Below are positions 1 to 8,913 of a stretch of 45,303 bases of DNA, in pieces (the first letter of the stretch is position 1; each line of letters opens with the position of its first letter). The notes beneath the pieces were generated by a model. The model did no database searches, was not told the DNA's origin, and saw only the letters and a list, made by a program, of their open reading frames with translations. The translations under genes and the position numbers were made by a program. The DNA comes from CAYVWB01 sp964455395 (GTDB lineage: Bacteria > Desulfobacterota > Desulfovibrionia > Desulfovibrionales > Desulfovibrionaceae), in the NCBI GenBank assembly GCA_964455395.1, contig CAYVWB010000033.1:1-45303 (forward strand), written 5' to 3'.

Positions 1-15
1 GTGGCGGTTGCGAAC

Positions 16-1314
16 TCAGGAGATCCGGGTAGGGGCGTCCTCGTCCGGGGCTGGGGTCACGTCTTCGTGAACGCCTTGGGGGGCGCGGGTGGAGGTTCCG
101 GCTCCATGAGCGCGCTCACGCAGCAGCCCGCGCATGACGGCGTACGTGGCGCGGGCGGTCTTGGTCCAGTCGTAGTGGTGCGCCCACTTCACGCCCTCGG
201 CGGCCAAGGTGGCGCGTTGGGCCGGGGCCTCCGCAAGTCTTTTCAGATAGATGGCCAGCTCGGCGGGGTCCTCCGGCGTCTCCAGATAAAGCGCCACGGG
301 GCCGCCGGCCTCCGGCAGGCTGGCGCGCCGCGCAGCCACCACGGGGGCGCCGCATGCGAGCGCCTCGATGACGGGGAGGCCGAACCCCTCGTACAGACTG
401 GGGTAGATCATGGCCAGACAGCCGGCGTAGAGCTGCGCCAGGGTGGCGTCGTCCACATAGCCCAGGGGGATGATGGTCGCGCCTTCTGTCGTTGCGGTGT
501 GGGCGTCGCCCCAGCCGGACCAGCCCACGCTCACCAGGGGGATGTCCAGACCGCTCTTGGCCAAGGCCTTGGGGATCACTCCGGCGTTCTTGCGCGGGTC
601 GCCGCTGCCCACGAAGAGGAAATACCGCTCCGGCAGCCCCAGGGTCTTCAGGGTTTCCGCCACCGCCTCGGGGTCTTGGGGACGGAAGACGGCGGCGTCG
701 TGCGCAAGAGGCGTCACCGTGACATCCGATTCGGGGATGCGCAGCCGCGCCCACATCTCCCGACGAGTGAATTCGGAGACGGCCAGGAAGCGGTCCGCCA
801 GCTTCAAACGACGGAGGAAGAAGCGATTGAAGAACTTCACCCGCTCCGTGGGGTGGTGTTCCGGAAAGCGCAGCAGGGAAAGATCGTGGATGGTGAAGAC
901 GGTGGGCAGTCCCGCTGGTCTGGCGAAGGGGAAAAAGGCCGTCTCGTGGTAGAGGTCGGCGTGGCGGGCGCAACGCCGGAAGGCGAGTTCGCGGCGTGCG
1001 TGCATGGTCAGACGCACCAGCAACGCCAGGGGCCACGGCAGCTTCCACAGCAGGTCCACCCATTTGGCCCAGCCGACGGTCTTGGCGGGGGTGGCCTTGG
1101 GCATGGTCGGCGCAGCGTGTCTGCCGTCGAAATACAGGAAATCCGCTTCGTGCCCGTACAGGCGCTCCATCTGCGTGTATAGCGCGCGGATGTAGCGGCC
1201 GATGCCCGTGGAGACGCGCACCATGGGGATGGCGTTGACGAGGATGACAGGCTTGCGCGCCGGCGAACCGTCGGGTGGTGGGGTGGAACGCTGCGTCATG
1301 GTCGCGAACGGCAT
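16..1314 (-). CDS. Glycosyltransferase family 4 (group 1)
   Basis: A 432-residue GT-B fold glycosyltransferase, expected to be cytoplasmic and to transfer a sugar from a nucleotide donor to a glycan or lipid acceptor. The C-terminal half carries the GT4 donor-site signature, with E-x7-E in YEGFGLPVIEALACG near residues 306-320, preceded by a VGSGDPRKN segment near 235. The N-terminal half has a typical acceptor-domain stretch (TVFTIHDLSLLRFPEHHP). A second in-frame ATG at 1299 is equally plausible because neither start has a clear ribosome binding site. It is divergent from the DUF2142 gene and is the left-most member of the glycan region. Donor and acceptor cannot be read from the sequence. 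Confidence 0.88.
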   Translation of the reverse strand: MPFATMTQRSTPPPDGSPARKPVILVNAIPMVRVSTGIGRYIRALYTQMERLYGHEADFLYFDGRHAAPTMPKATPAKTVGWAKWVDLLWKLPWPLALLVRLTMHARRELAFRRCARHADLYHETAFFPFARPAGLPTVFTIHDLSLLRFPEHHPTERVKFFNRFFLRRLKLADRFLAVSEFTRREMWARLRIPESDVTVTPLAHDAAVFRPQDPEAVAETLKTLGLPERYFLFVGSGDPRKNAGVIPKALAKSGLDIPLVSVGWSGWGDAHTATTEGATIIPLGYVDDATLAQLYAGCLAMIYPSLYEGFGLPVIEALACGAPVVAARRASLPEAGGPVALYLETPEDPAELAIYLKRLAEAPAQRATLAAEGVKWAHHYDWTKTARATYAVMRGLLRERAHGAGTSTRAPQGVHEDVTPAPDEDAPTRIS

Positions 1315-1462
1315 ACCTGCAAAGCGGCCGGTCGTAAAGGGCGCGCGACGGGGAAAGCCCGCCAGATCACGACGACGGCGGGATTGTCACGCGGGCGGGA
1401 AGCAGGTATCTGCCGGGGGAGAAGGTCCATTCCCAGTGCGAGACCGAGGCCTCTTCCATCCC

Positions 1463-4279
1463 ATGTTGCACCAGCGATCCGCATTTCTCCGCGCACAGCG
1501 CCTGCCGGCCGAAGGGGTCGCGGCGTGCGTTGTCGCGCTGGTCGGCCTGTGCGTGCTGCTCTGGATGCTGTTGCCGGCCGTACGCCCGGCGCAGGTCGCT
1601 CCGCTCACCTCCGAGACCCGCGCGTGGAGCCAGCTCGCTCTGGCCCAGACGACGCCGCGGGAGTTCGTCCTCCCCATCACCTTTGCTCCACCCGGGCAGT
1701 TCGCCCGGCTCGATCATGTGGCCATCCCCATCTCGGTGAGTGGACACGCCCTGCCCATGGACGCTGCAACCATGACCTTTCATGGAACATCCTGCAGCCT
1801 GGAAGCGACTCCTCAAGTCGTGACGGACGGGGAGCTGGTCGCCTTCAGACCGGTGGACTGCGCCGAAGTGGCGCCCTCCGCGTCACCCATGGAGGGCGTC
1901 CTGCGCATCCGGCTGGGCGCCCACGGCACGGCCGCGCTGCTGGTGGCGGAAGAGGACGCGGCGTTGCGCGCGGTGGGGCCGGAAGGCCCCGGCGCCTCCC
2001 TGCTGGGCCTCTGGGTGGAGAGGCCTTCCGGAGAGGCGGTCTCTCGGGCGGCGCGGCTCGCGCACATGTGGACGCTGCCATGGCTCCACTGGGGAAGCGC
2101 TCTGGTCGCCGTGCTGGCGGCCGTGCTGACGGCCATCGGGGGCTTTTTGGCGCGGCGGCGCGCGCCATGGGCCGTGGGCGCATGGGCGCTGGCCGCGGGG
2201 GTGTGTTTCGCGGTGTTCACCCCACCCCTGCAGGCGCCGGACGAGCCCGACCATGTCCTCTCCTACTTGCGGCTCGCTGAGCGGGAGGATCTGCAGGACG
2301 ACGCCGCAGCCCTGGCGCAAACGAGTCACTTCGAACGCATCCGCTTCCACCGCTGGGAACGGTTCGAACCACGTCACATGGAAGCGCCTTTCCATACCCC
2401 GTGGACCGAGGTGAGCGAGTCCGGCGTGATCGAGGTGGCGGATTCCCTCATGGAGAGCCGTTCCGCGCTCACGACGTGGGCGTGGCGTGGGCCGCTGGCG
2501 GTCTTCACGGAATTCGGCGCAGCTGGCGCCATGCTCGCTCTCCGGCTGACGAACGCCGCGCTATGGGCTGGCGCTTGTCTGCTCGGGGCGTGTCTGCTCC
2601 AGCGAGCCGACCGCGTGCATATCTTCCCGCTCTTCCTGTTCGCGGCCCCGTCCCTGGCGTTTTTCGCCATCCATATCTCCAACTATGCGCACCTCACGCA
2701 GGCGGCTGTGGTGGGCGGCTGCCTGCAACTGGCGCTCTTCGCGCGAGGTCGGCGCTGGGACGCCGCGGGGCTGGGCGTGGGGCTGCTCGCCGCGATGCTG
2801 CTGCTGACGTCCAAGAGCGCGGTGGCGCTGATGGCGTGGCCGTTGTGTCTTGCGCTGGGACGATTGTGGGCGGCGTCCATGGAGGACCTCCCCGAGGCGC
2901 ATGGCGCGCGTTTCTCCTGGAGACGCCAGCTGCGGCGCAGCGGTCTTTTCTGGGGCGGCGCGGCGCTGGGGTTGACGCCCTTGCTGCTGGCCGTGGGGAG
3001 CGAGCAGTTCGCCACGCTGGGGGGGCGGGGGGAAGCGGTCTTCGTGACGCTGCTGGGGCCGGACGCGGCGTGGCTCGCCAGCGCGTGGTGCGTGGCCGGC
3101 CTGCTGCTTGGCGTCTTGGCGGCCTGCTGGCTCGTGGAGGCGGCGCTGGTGCGACTGGCCGCCGGTGGACTGGGCCGCGTGGGCCGGGCGAGCCGCGTGG
3201 TCGCCGTGGCGGCGACGGCCCTGCTGGCCGCGGCGCAAGGGACGGCGTTGCTCTACACGGGGTTTCAGGCGCTTTCCAAAACGCCCAACGAAGCTCACCT
3301 GGGAGGAACGCCCCTCGTCGAGTTCCTGACGGTAGCGCTCCACGGCTTTCTGACCATGCTGACGTTTCGTGAACCGGACGTGTTGCTTTCCACCACGTTC
3401 TGGTCCGGCTTCGGTTGGCACGACGCCCTCTTCGCCGAGCCCATCGTCGCCGTCATCGCCGGAACCGCCGGCGTGGGCCTCTTCCTCACGGCGTGGCGGA
3501 CCCTTCGCGCCGGCGGACCCTCCGACGCCGCGTCCCACGCAATGCGTTCCATGCAAAGCGCCCGACTCGTGGCGGGACTCCTCGGCGCGACCGCCAGCGG
3601 CGTGGCCGCAGCATACGCCGTCTTCTTCATGGCGGAAGCCACGGGCTTGCCCAACGTGCACGGCCGCTATCTCATCGGCGTCTATGTGGCGGCGTTGAGC
3701 CTTGCCTTGGCGGGCTTTGCGCCGTGGCGACGCGAGACCCACCGCATCGACTCCGTTGGGAACTCCGCGCACACGCCGCTCCCTCCTCCGGACGCCTCGC
3801 GCGTCGGCCTGGCGCTGGAGGTCTGGCTCGTCTTCGCTGCGGGGGTGGCGGCGCCGGCTGCGGCCTTCTGGCTGAGCTTCCCGCACGTCTTCCCCACGGT
3901 CGCCATACCATATTATTATCTCTATCTTGGCATGGTGACAGGCTTTCCCTTGGCGGGGCGCGTCATGCAGCGGACCGCTGCCGTCGGGCGCCAGCCATGG
4001 CCGGCGCCGCGACCGTGGGCGTTGCTGGTCGTCGCCGTAGCGGCCTTCGGCGCCATCGCTACGGCGGAGTTGGGCTGGGGTCTGCCGTGGGTGATGGCCA
4101 AGTACCCCCTCGGCTTCTACGTCATTCTGGCGCTTGTGTGCGCCACGGGAGCGCTCTGGGTGTTGCTGAAGCCGCGCTTCGGCGGACTTGGCCGGTGGCT
4201 TGCGCCAGCGGGGATCGTGGTCCTTGCGGCGGGGCACCTCGCTGTCCATGTCTTCCTGTTATATCGGTATTTTGGCTGA
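1463..4279 (+). CDS. DUF2142-type polytopic membrane protein
   Basis: A 938-residue inner-membrane protein. An N-terminal membrane segment (about residues 17-38) is followed by an extracytoplasmic domain of about 170 residues and then ten or more hydrophobic segments to the C-terminus. The segment TPPLQAPDEPDHVLSYLRL just after the third hydrophobic stretch matches the DUF2142 hallmark, an acidic D-E-P-x-H-type motif in the first periplasmic loop, reminiscent of GT-C glycosyltransferases. The open frame extends upstream to 1202, but that part overlaps the divergent glycosyltransferase and looks non-coding, so I chose the ATG at 1463, which directly precedes the hydrophobic start. DUF2142 proteins often sit in cell-surface polysaccharide loci. 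A lipid-linked sugar transferase role is inference. Confidence 0.8.
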   Translation: MLHQRSAFLRAQRLPAEGVAACVVALVGLCVLLWMLLPAVRPAQVAPLTSETRAWSQLALAQTTPREFVLPITFAPPGQFARLDHVAIPISVSGHALPMDAATMTFHGTSCSLEATPQVVTDGELVAFRPVDCAEVAPSASPMEGVLRIRLGAHGTAALLVAEEDAALRAVGPEGPGASLLGLWVERPSGEAVSRAARLAHMWTLPWLHWGSALVAVLAAVLTAIGGFLARRRAPWAVGAWALAAGVCFAVFTPPLQAPDEPDHVLSYLRLAEREDLQDDAAALAQTSHFERIRFHRWERFEPRHMEAPFHTPWTEVSESGVIEVADSLMESRSALTTWAWRGPLAVFTEFGAAGAMLALRLTNAALWAGACLLGACLLQRADRVHIFPLFLFAAPSLAFFAIHISNYAHLTQAAVVGGCLQLALFARGRRWDAAGLGVGLLAAMLLLTSKSAVALMAWPLCLALGRLWAASMEDLPEAHGARFSWRRQLRRSGLFWGGAALGLTPLLLAVGSEQFATLGGRGEAVFVTLLGPDAAWLASAWCVAGLLLGVLAACWLVEAALVRLAAGGLGRVGRASRVVAVAATALLAAAQGTALLYTGFQALSKTPNEAHLGGTPLVEFLTVALHGFLTMLTFREPDVLLSTTFWSGFGWHDALFAEPIVAVIAGTAGVGLFLTAWRTLRAGGPSDAASHAMRSMQSARLVAGLLGATASGVAAAYAVFFMAEATGLPNVHGRYLIGVYVAALSLALAGFAPWRRETHRIDSVGNSAHTPLPPPDASRVGLALEVWLVFAAGVAAPAAAFWLSFPHVFPTVAIPYYYLYLGMVTGFPLAGRVMQRTAAVGRQPWPAPRPWALLVVAVAAFGAIATAELGWGLPWVMAKYPLGFYVILALVCATGALWVLLKPRFGGLGRWLAPAGIVVLAAGHLAVHVFLLYRYFG

Positions 4280-4282
4280 AAG

Positions 4283-4492
4283 ACGGCGTCTCGCGAAACG
4301 CGCACGGGGGGGCATCGCCGCGTATCACCCCACAGGANNNNNNNNNNNNNNNNNNNNNNNNNNNNNNNNNNNNNNNNNNNNNNNNNNNNNNNNNNNNNNN
4401 NNNNNNNNNNNNNNNNNNNNNNNNNNNNNNNNNNNNNACGGCGTCTCGCGAAACGCGCACGGGGGGGCATCGCCGCGTATCACCCCACAGGA
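4283..4492. repeat. 55-bp identical flanks of an assembly gap
   Basis: The 55 bases at 4283-4337, immediately left of the N run, are identical to the 55 bases at 4438-4492, immediately right of it. An exact match ending precisely at both gap edges is what is expected when two contigs from a de Bruijn-graph assembler (k = 55) are scaffolded across their shared k-mer. It is probably one real copy, or the edge of an unresolved repeat, rather than a biological direct repeat. Confidence 0.85.
4338..4437. other. Assembly gap, 100 N
   Basis: A run of 100 undetermined bases between the DUF2142 gene and the convergent GT2 gene. The round length suggests a placeholder of unknown true size. The whole 4280-4537 interval shows no supportable gene, so a missing gene cannot be excluded. 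Confidence 0.95.
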
Positions 4493-4537
4493 TGAGCCCG
4501 ACCGCGCATGGGCGGCGTCCCGCGGGGGGCGGGGCGT

Positions 4538-5473
4538 TCAGGTCTCCATGCGGCCCCGCCGCCAGGCGTTGATCTGTTTGAGCAGCTTGACCACGGCGGC
4601 TTGCGCGTCGCCCAGGGTGGGACGACCGGCGTATTGACGGTGGACCCGCATTGTCTCCCGCATCCAGAGCGGCCAGTACGCCGGCCGCCACGGCGTCTGC
4701 GTCAGGCGCCGCACGCGGTCGGAATCGTGGCGTCGCAACCGGTAGTAGGCGCAGGCATGAAGCCACTTCCGAGGCGCACGGCCCAGCCGGGAGGCGAACA
4801 TGGCGCAGTGTTCCTCGTGCACGGCAAGACGTGCGCCGTGGGTTTTGGTGGCGGCGTATATGCGTGTGGCGGCCAGGGGTTGTGGGATGCGCAGGAATGG
4901 GACGCGCTCACCCCAGCGCAGCCAGAGCTCGTAGTCCAGGGTGTAGGTGAGGGTCTCGTCCGGGCCGCCGTAGCGTTCCACCATCTCCCGCCGGAAAAAG
5001 ACTGCGGGCTGGCTCAGGTAGCAGAGTTCGTGGAGGCGTGCGTAGTTCCAGTCCTCCACGGGGTATTCCTGCAGACGGGCGCCTGTTTCATCCACGTCCA
5101 CGCCGCCGCCGTAGACGACCATGGTCTCGGGGTTGTCGTGGAACGCCTTGGCCACGGCGGCGAAGGCCCCGGGGAGGTAGTAGTCGTCGGAGTTCAGCCA
5201 CCCGATGATCTCACCGGAGGTCATGGCCACGCCTTTGTTCACGGCGTGGGCCTGGCCGCGGTCGGGCTCGCTGAGGTAGCGCAGCCGGGAGGCGTATTCG
5301 CGCAGCACGTCGAGGGTTTCGTCGTTGGAGCCGCCGTCGACCACCATGTACTCCACCAGGAATGGCGGGGCGCCGGGTGTGGGGAGTTGGCCCAGCACGC
5401 TCTCCACGGCGTCGCGCAGGAAACGACCCTGGTTGAAGGAGGGCGTGACGATGGCGAAAGTGAGCGGGTGCAT
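4538..5473 (-). CDS. GT2 family glycosyltransferase
   Basis: A 311-residue GT-A fold glycosyltransferase. Visible family features are the N-terminal strand TPSFNQGRFLRDAVESVL, the nucleotide-binding VVDGGSNDET and the metal-binding DxD-like SDD in GWLNSDDYYLPGAF at about residue 90. I start it at the ATG at 5473, where similarity to the family begins; the open frame runs 37 codons further without family sequence. It is divergent from the next gene, whose N-terminal domain is a close paralogue: both contain LPGAFAAVAKAF and the same D-x-GQA-A pattern. The pair therefore probably arose by inverted duplication. Acceptor and donor are unknown. Confidence 0.88.
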   Translation of the reverse strand: MHPLTFAIVTPSFNQGRFLRDAVESVLGQLPTPGAPPFLVEYMVVDGGSNDETLDVLREYASRLRYLSEPDRGQAHAVNKGVAMTSGEIIGWLNSDDYYLPGAFAAVAKAFHDNPETMVVYGGGVDVDETGARLQEYPVEDWNYARLHELCYLSQPAVFFRREMVERYGGPDETLTYTLDYELWLRWGERVPFLRIPQPLAATRIYAATKTHGARLAVHEEHCAMFASRLGRAPRKWLHACAYYRLRRHDSDRVRRLTQTPWRPAYWPLWMRETMRVHRQYAGRPTLGDAQAAVVKLLKQINAWRRGRMET

Positions 5474-5653
5474 GGCGCGAACAGTTGGACGGCAAAGCCG
5501 GGGGGATGTCAAGGGCTGCGGCTCCGCTGGTTGACAGAGCGTCGGCTGCGGCTTTACGTGACGGGGTTCGCCAACGGCTAGCACGCGTTCGCCAGTCGCT
5601 CGTCAAGCTCTCCATACCTCCAGACCGCCGCGCGTCGGCGAGGCTTCTCCTCC

Positions 5654-8600
5654 ATGCAGCATCCTCCCAAGCTCTCCATCATCACCCCCTCCTACAACAG
5701 CGGCGATTTTCTCGAACGCGCCATCCAGAGCGTGCTCGAGCAGGGCTACCCGAATGTCGAACACATCGTGGTCGATGGCGGCTCCACCGACCAGACTCTG
5801 GAGATTCTGCGTCGGTACGAGCACTTGCGCTGGGTCAGCGAGCCCGACGAAGGGCAGGCGGACGCCATGCGCAAGGGGTTCGCCATGTGCACGGGGGACG
5901 TGGTGGGCAACCTGAATGCGGATGACTTGTACCTCCCTGGAGCCTTCGCCGCCGTGGCCAAAGCGTTTCGGGACAACCCGGACGCCATGATGGTGCTGGG
6001 CAAGGTCCGCGTCATCGAGGAGAAGAGCGGCGGGGAGTTCATCAGCAACGGCGCGGTGACGCCTGAAAAGATGCTCATGCATTGGGAGCCGGACGCTTTC
6101 TGCGTGAACCCCGTGGGCTACTTCTACCGCCGCGAAGTGGGCGAGGCCGCGCCCTTCAACCCGGAGAACGACGACAAGCAGGACCTGGAGTTTCTGCTGG
6201 AGGTGGCGTTCCGCTACCCTATCGTCAAGATCGACGAGCTGTTGGGGGTCTTCAACTACACCATGGATACGAAGACCTTCCGGCAGCAGGTTCGTCCGGA
6301 ATACTGGCGCACGTCCAACTTCCCCTTCGTGGAGCGGCTGCTCACGCGCATGGATCATGCGTTTCAGGCGCGGTTCAAGCTGGCTCAGGAAGCAGGCCAC
6401 CAGTGGCGGCGCCGGCTCGCCATCGCCGAGGCCGTGCAGCACGGCTTCGCAGCGGACTTCGCGGAGGAAGGCGTGCTGCTGCCATTGCCGTCGGACGACC
6501 TGGACCGGGTTGACGAGACGAGTCAGCAGCTCATGGCGCGGGGGGATGGCGTCATCTTGCTGGCCGGACCGGACGTGGTCACGGCGGAACGGCTGCTGGC
6601 CGGCTTGCGAACCCTGCCGGAAGCCAGTCAGCCCCGACCGGCCTACATGCTGCACCCGCGCTTTCTCGCAGATCCCGCGGAGGACTGCCGGGAGGACGCC
6701 TGCGCCGTGCCCTGGGCGGTGGTGGATCTGCTGGAGCGCGAAGCGCGCGCCTTCAACTGGAAGGTGGTGGTGAGCCTGGACGACCCCGTGACCGTGGCCC
6801 AGACCCTGATGGCCGAAGCACAGCCGGAGGCTGCGCGGCGCGACCCCGGCGGCGTGACCGAAGCCTCCTTCGTGGAGCACGCCCGCTTTCTGACGCAGGA
6901 GTACCCCCGCAAGCTGCAGGAACGCTTGGGCTTCAATCTCATGCGACTGGCGCGGGACGTGCGCCGTGGGTACAGCATCGTACGGGGACTTGCGCCGTGG
7001 GGACCCCCCCCTGACGAAGCCGCTGGCGCGCCGGGCGTGGTGGACGTGTTGCTGATTCTGCGGCCCGAAGCGGCGCAAGCCGGATTGAACGCCTTTCTGG
7101 GAGTGGAGACCGCCTTGCCGCCGCCGGCGCCCCAGCCCCATGTCCAGGCGGCGCGGGGCGTGGCCCTTTCACCGGAAGAACGGGCGCTGGTCACTCGAAC
7201 GGCCTTCGGCAGGCGGTTCACCAGCATGGGGTGCGCCGCCGCACGGCCTTGCCGGGAACACTGTGGGCCCTCCTGGCTGGGCCGGATGCGCGCTTTCTTC
7301 GGGGGGGACGGTCCTGCTGTCCGGCGCATCTACGATGTGGGTCTGCACACCTGCGAGGACACCGAGTTCTATCTGAAGAAAGGCTTCACCGTGGTGGCTG
7401 TGGAAGCCAACCCCACCTTGGCCGCCGAAGCCCGACGCCGCTTCGCCGCAGAGACGGCGCAAGGCCGCCTCACCGTGCTGAACGTGGGCGTGGCGGATGC
7501 GGAGGGCGAAGCCCCCTTCTACATCAACCCGCGCAATACGGAGTGGTCTTCCTTCTCCCGGACGCTGGCCGGCGCCGATGGCGGCCCCGTGGAGGAGGTC
7601 ACCGTGCCGCTGCGCCGCCTCTCCGACATCATCCTGGAACACGGCGCGCCTTACTACGTGAAGATCGACATCGAAGGCCACGACGAGATCGCGCTCCAGA
7701 GCCTCTACGAAGACGACATCCGGCCGCCCTACGTCTCCGTGGAGAACGGCGCGTGGCGGCTTTCGGACATCATGGCGCTGATGGGCTACGACGACTTCAT
7801 CTACGTCCAGCAGAAGGACATGGCGCGCATCCAACCGCCCAAACCCGCGCGGGAGGGAAAATACGTCCGCCATGTGTTCCCCCACGGCGCCTCCGGCCTC
7901 TTCGGCAAGGAAACCCCGGGCGAGTGGAAACCCCTGGCCGCCGTGCGTGAAGACATCGAACGCGTCTGGGATCTGGACGCCGGCGCCAAAGTCCCGGGGC
8001 ATGTGGACGCCGAGCACGGCTGGTTCGACCTGCACGGCCGCCACTTCTGCGAGACGGAGACGAAAGCCCCGCCGCCATACGGCTTCCCCGGACTCGTGCT
8101 GCTGAACGAGGAGCTCCCGCCGACGGTCTTTCCCCTGCGGGTGGAGCCCGAGCGTTTCGCGGCGCACGTCTACGCCACCCGGACCCAGTGCGATTTGCTG
8201 AACAGAGCCTACGGGCCGCGACTCTTCGGCGCGCACGCGGATCTGGATCAATCCGATCTGAAATGCGCACAGGATCTGCTGGCCATGGCGTTGCTGCTGC
8301 AGAACGTCCCGGCCGGCGCGCGCATTCTGGAAGTGGGAGGGGGCCACTCCCGGCTGCTGCGCCACTTCATGGGCGCAGCGCAGAAACCCGGCGGGCGCAA
8401 TGGCCGCTGGGACGCCTGGCTCCTGGATCGTTTCCGGGGCGAAGGCGGCGGCCCCGTGACCAGACCGACGCTGCCGGGGGTGCACATCGTGGAGGACTAC
8501 TTGGGCGCCATGAACTCCGCCTTGCCCGAAGCAGGCTTCGACTGCGTCTTCTCCATCTCCGTGCTGGAACACACGCCCCAGGAGGAAGACGCCATGGATT

Positions 8601-8893
8601 CCATCGCCGAAGACCTGGACCGGCTGCTCAAGCCCGGGGGCCTCTCCTTCCATCTGGTGGATATGACCATCAACGAGCCCTACAGCTGGCTCCACCCCAT
8701 CGTTGCGCGCCTGCACGCGCGCTTCCCCGTCACACAGCCCCTGGTCCCCCTGGCGCAGATCGCCGCAGACGAGGACCTCTATCATGAATCAGAAGCCGCC
8801 TACACCCGATTCCTCATGAGCTACACGGGCAAGACCTTCGAGGAATTCGGCAAACTCGGCAGCTACGCCTTCGTCTGGCGCAAACCCGCCTGA
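5654..8893 (+). CDS. Fusion: GT2 glycosyltransferase, FkbM methyltransferase, SAM methyltransferase
   Basis: A 1079-residue multidomain protein. Residues 1 to about 240 are a GT2 domain (SIITPSYNSGDFLERAIQSV, VVDGGSTDQT, metal site in LNADDLYLPGAF). Residues about 240-555 form a region I cannot assign. Residues about 557-740 are an FkbM-type O-methyltransferase (DVGLHTCEDTEFYLKKGF, VVAVEANPTLA, KIDIEGHDE near 670). Residues about 885-1075 are a second SAM-dependent methyltransferase of the type 11 class (ILEVGGGHSR near 889, SISVLEHTPQEEDAMDSI near 966, LKPGGLSF). The protein is likely cytoplasmic and could both add and O-methylate sugars, for example to cap a chain. It is followed 20 bp later by another GT2 gene, so the two are probably cotranscribed. 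No frameshift is seen; the single frame is continuous. Confidence 0.87.
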   Translation: MQHPPKLSIITPSYNSGDFLERAIQSVLEQGYPNVEHIVVDGGSTDQTLEILRRYEHLRWVSEPDEGQADAMRKGFAMCTGDVVGNLNADDLYLPGAFAAVAKAFRDNPDAMMVLGKVRVIEEKSGGEFISNGAVTPEKMLMHWEPDAFCVNPVGYFYRREVGEAAPFNPENDDKQDLEFLLEVAFRYPIVKIDELLGVFNYTMDTKTFRQQVRPEYWRTSNFPFVERLLTRMDHAFQARFKLAQEAGHQWRRRLAIAEAVQHGFAADFAEEGVLLPLPSDDLDRVDETSQQLMARGDGVILLAGPDVVTAERLLAGLRTLPEASQPRPAYMLHPRFLADPAEDCREDACAVPWAVVDLLEREARAFNWKVVVSLDDPVTVAQTLMAEAQPEAARRDPGGVTEASFVEHARFLTQEYPRKLQERLGFNLMRLARDVRRGYSIVRGLAPWGPPPDEAAGAPGVVDVLLILRPEAAQAGLNAFLGVETALPPPAPQPHVQAARGVALSPEERALVTRTAFGRRFTSMGCAAARPCREHCGPSWLGRMRAFFGGDGPAVRRIYDVGLHTCEDTEFYLKKGFTVVAVEANPTLAAEARRRFAAETAQGRLTVLNVGVADAEGEAPFYINPRNTEWSSFSRTLAGADGGPVEEVTVPLRRLSDIILEHGAPYYVKIDIEGHDEIALQSLYEDDIRPPYVSVENGAWRLSDIMALMGYDDFIYVQQKDMARIQPPKPAREGKYVRHVFPHGASGLFGKETPGEWKPLAAVREDIERVWDLDAGAKVPGHVDAEHGWFDLHGRHFCETETKAPPPYGFPGLVLLNEELPPTVFPLRVEPERFAAHVYATRTQCDLLNRAYGPRLFGAHADLDQSDLKCAQDLLAMALLLQNVPAGARILEVGGGHSRLLRHFMGAAQKPGGRNGRWDAWLLDRFRGEGGGPVTRPTLPGVHIVEDYLGAMNSALPEAGFDCVFSISVLEHTPQEEDAMDSIAEDLDRLLKPGGLSFHLVDMTINEPYSWLHPIVARLHARFPVTQPLVPLAQIAADEDLYHESEAAYTRFLMSYTGKTFEEFGKLGSYAFVWRKPA

Positions 8894-8913
8894 GGCGCTA
8901 CCCGGGACGCACC

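Noticed and set aside
1202..1462. Upstream extension of the DUF2142 gene
   Set aside because: The added 87 codons overlap the divergent glycosyltransferase and encode an Arg-rich segment with no signal or membrane feature; the ATG at 1463 is better.
2561..4249. 562-codon minus-strand open frame
   Set aside because: It is antisense to the DUF2142 gene; its composition (Arg/His/Gln/Glu-rich) and lack of motifs mark it as a shadow.
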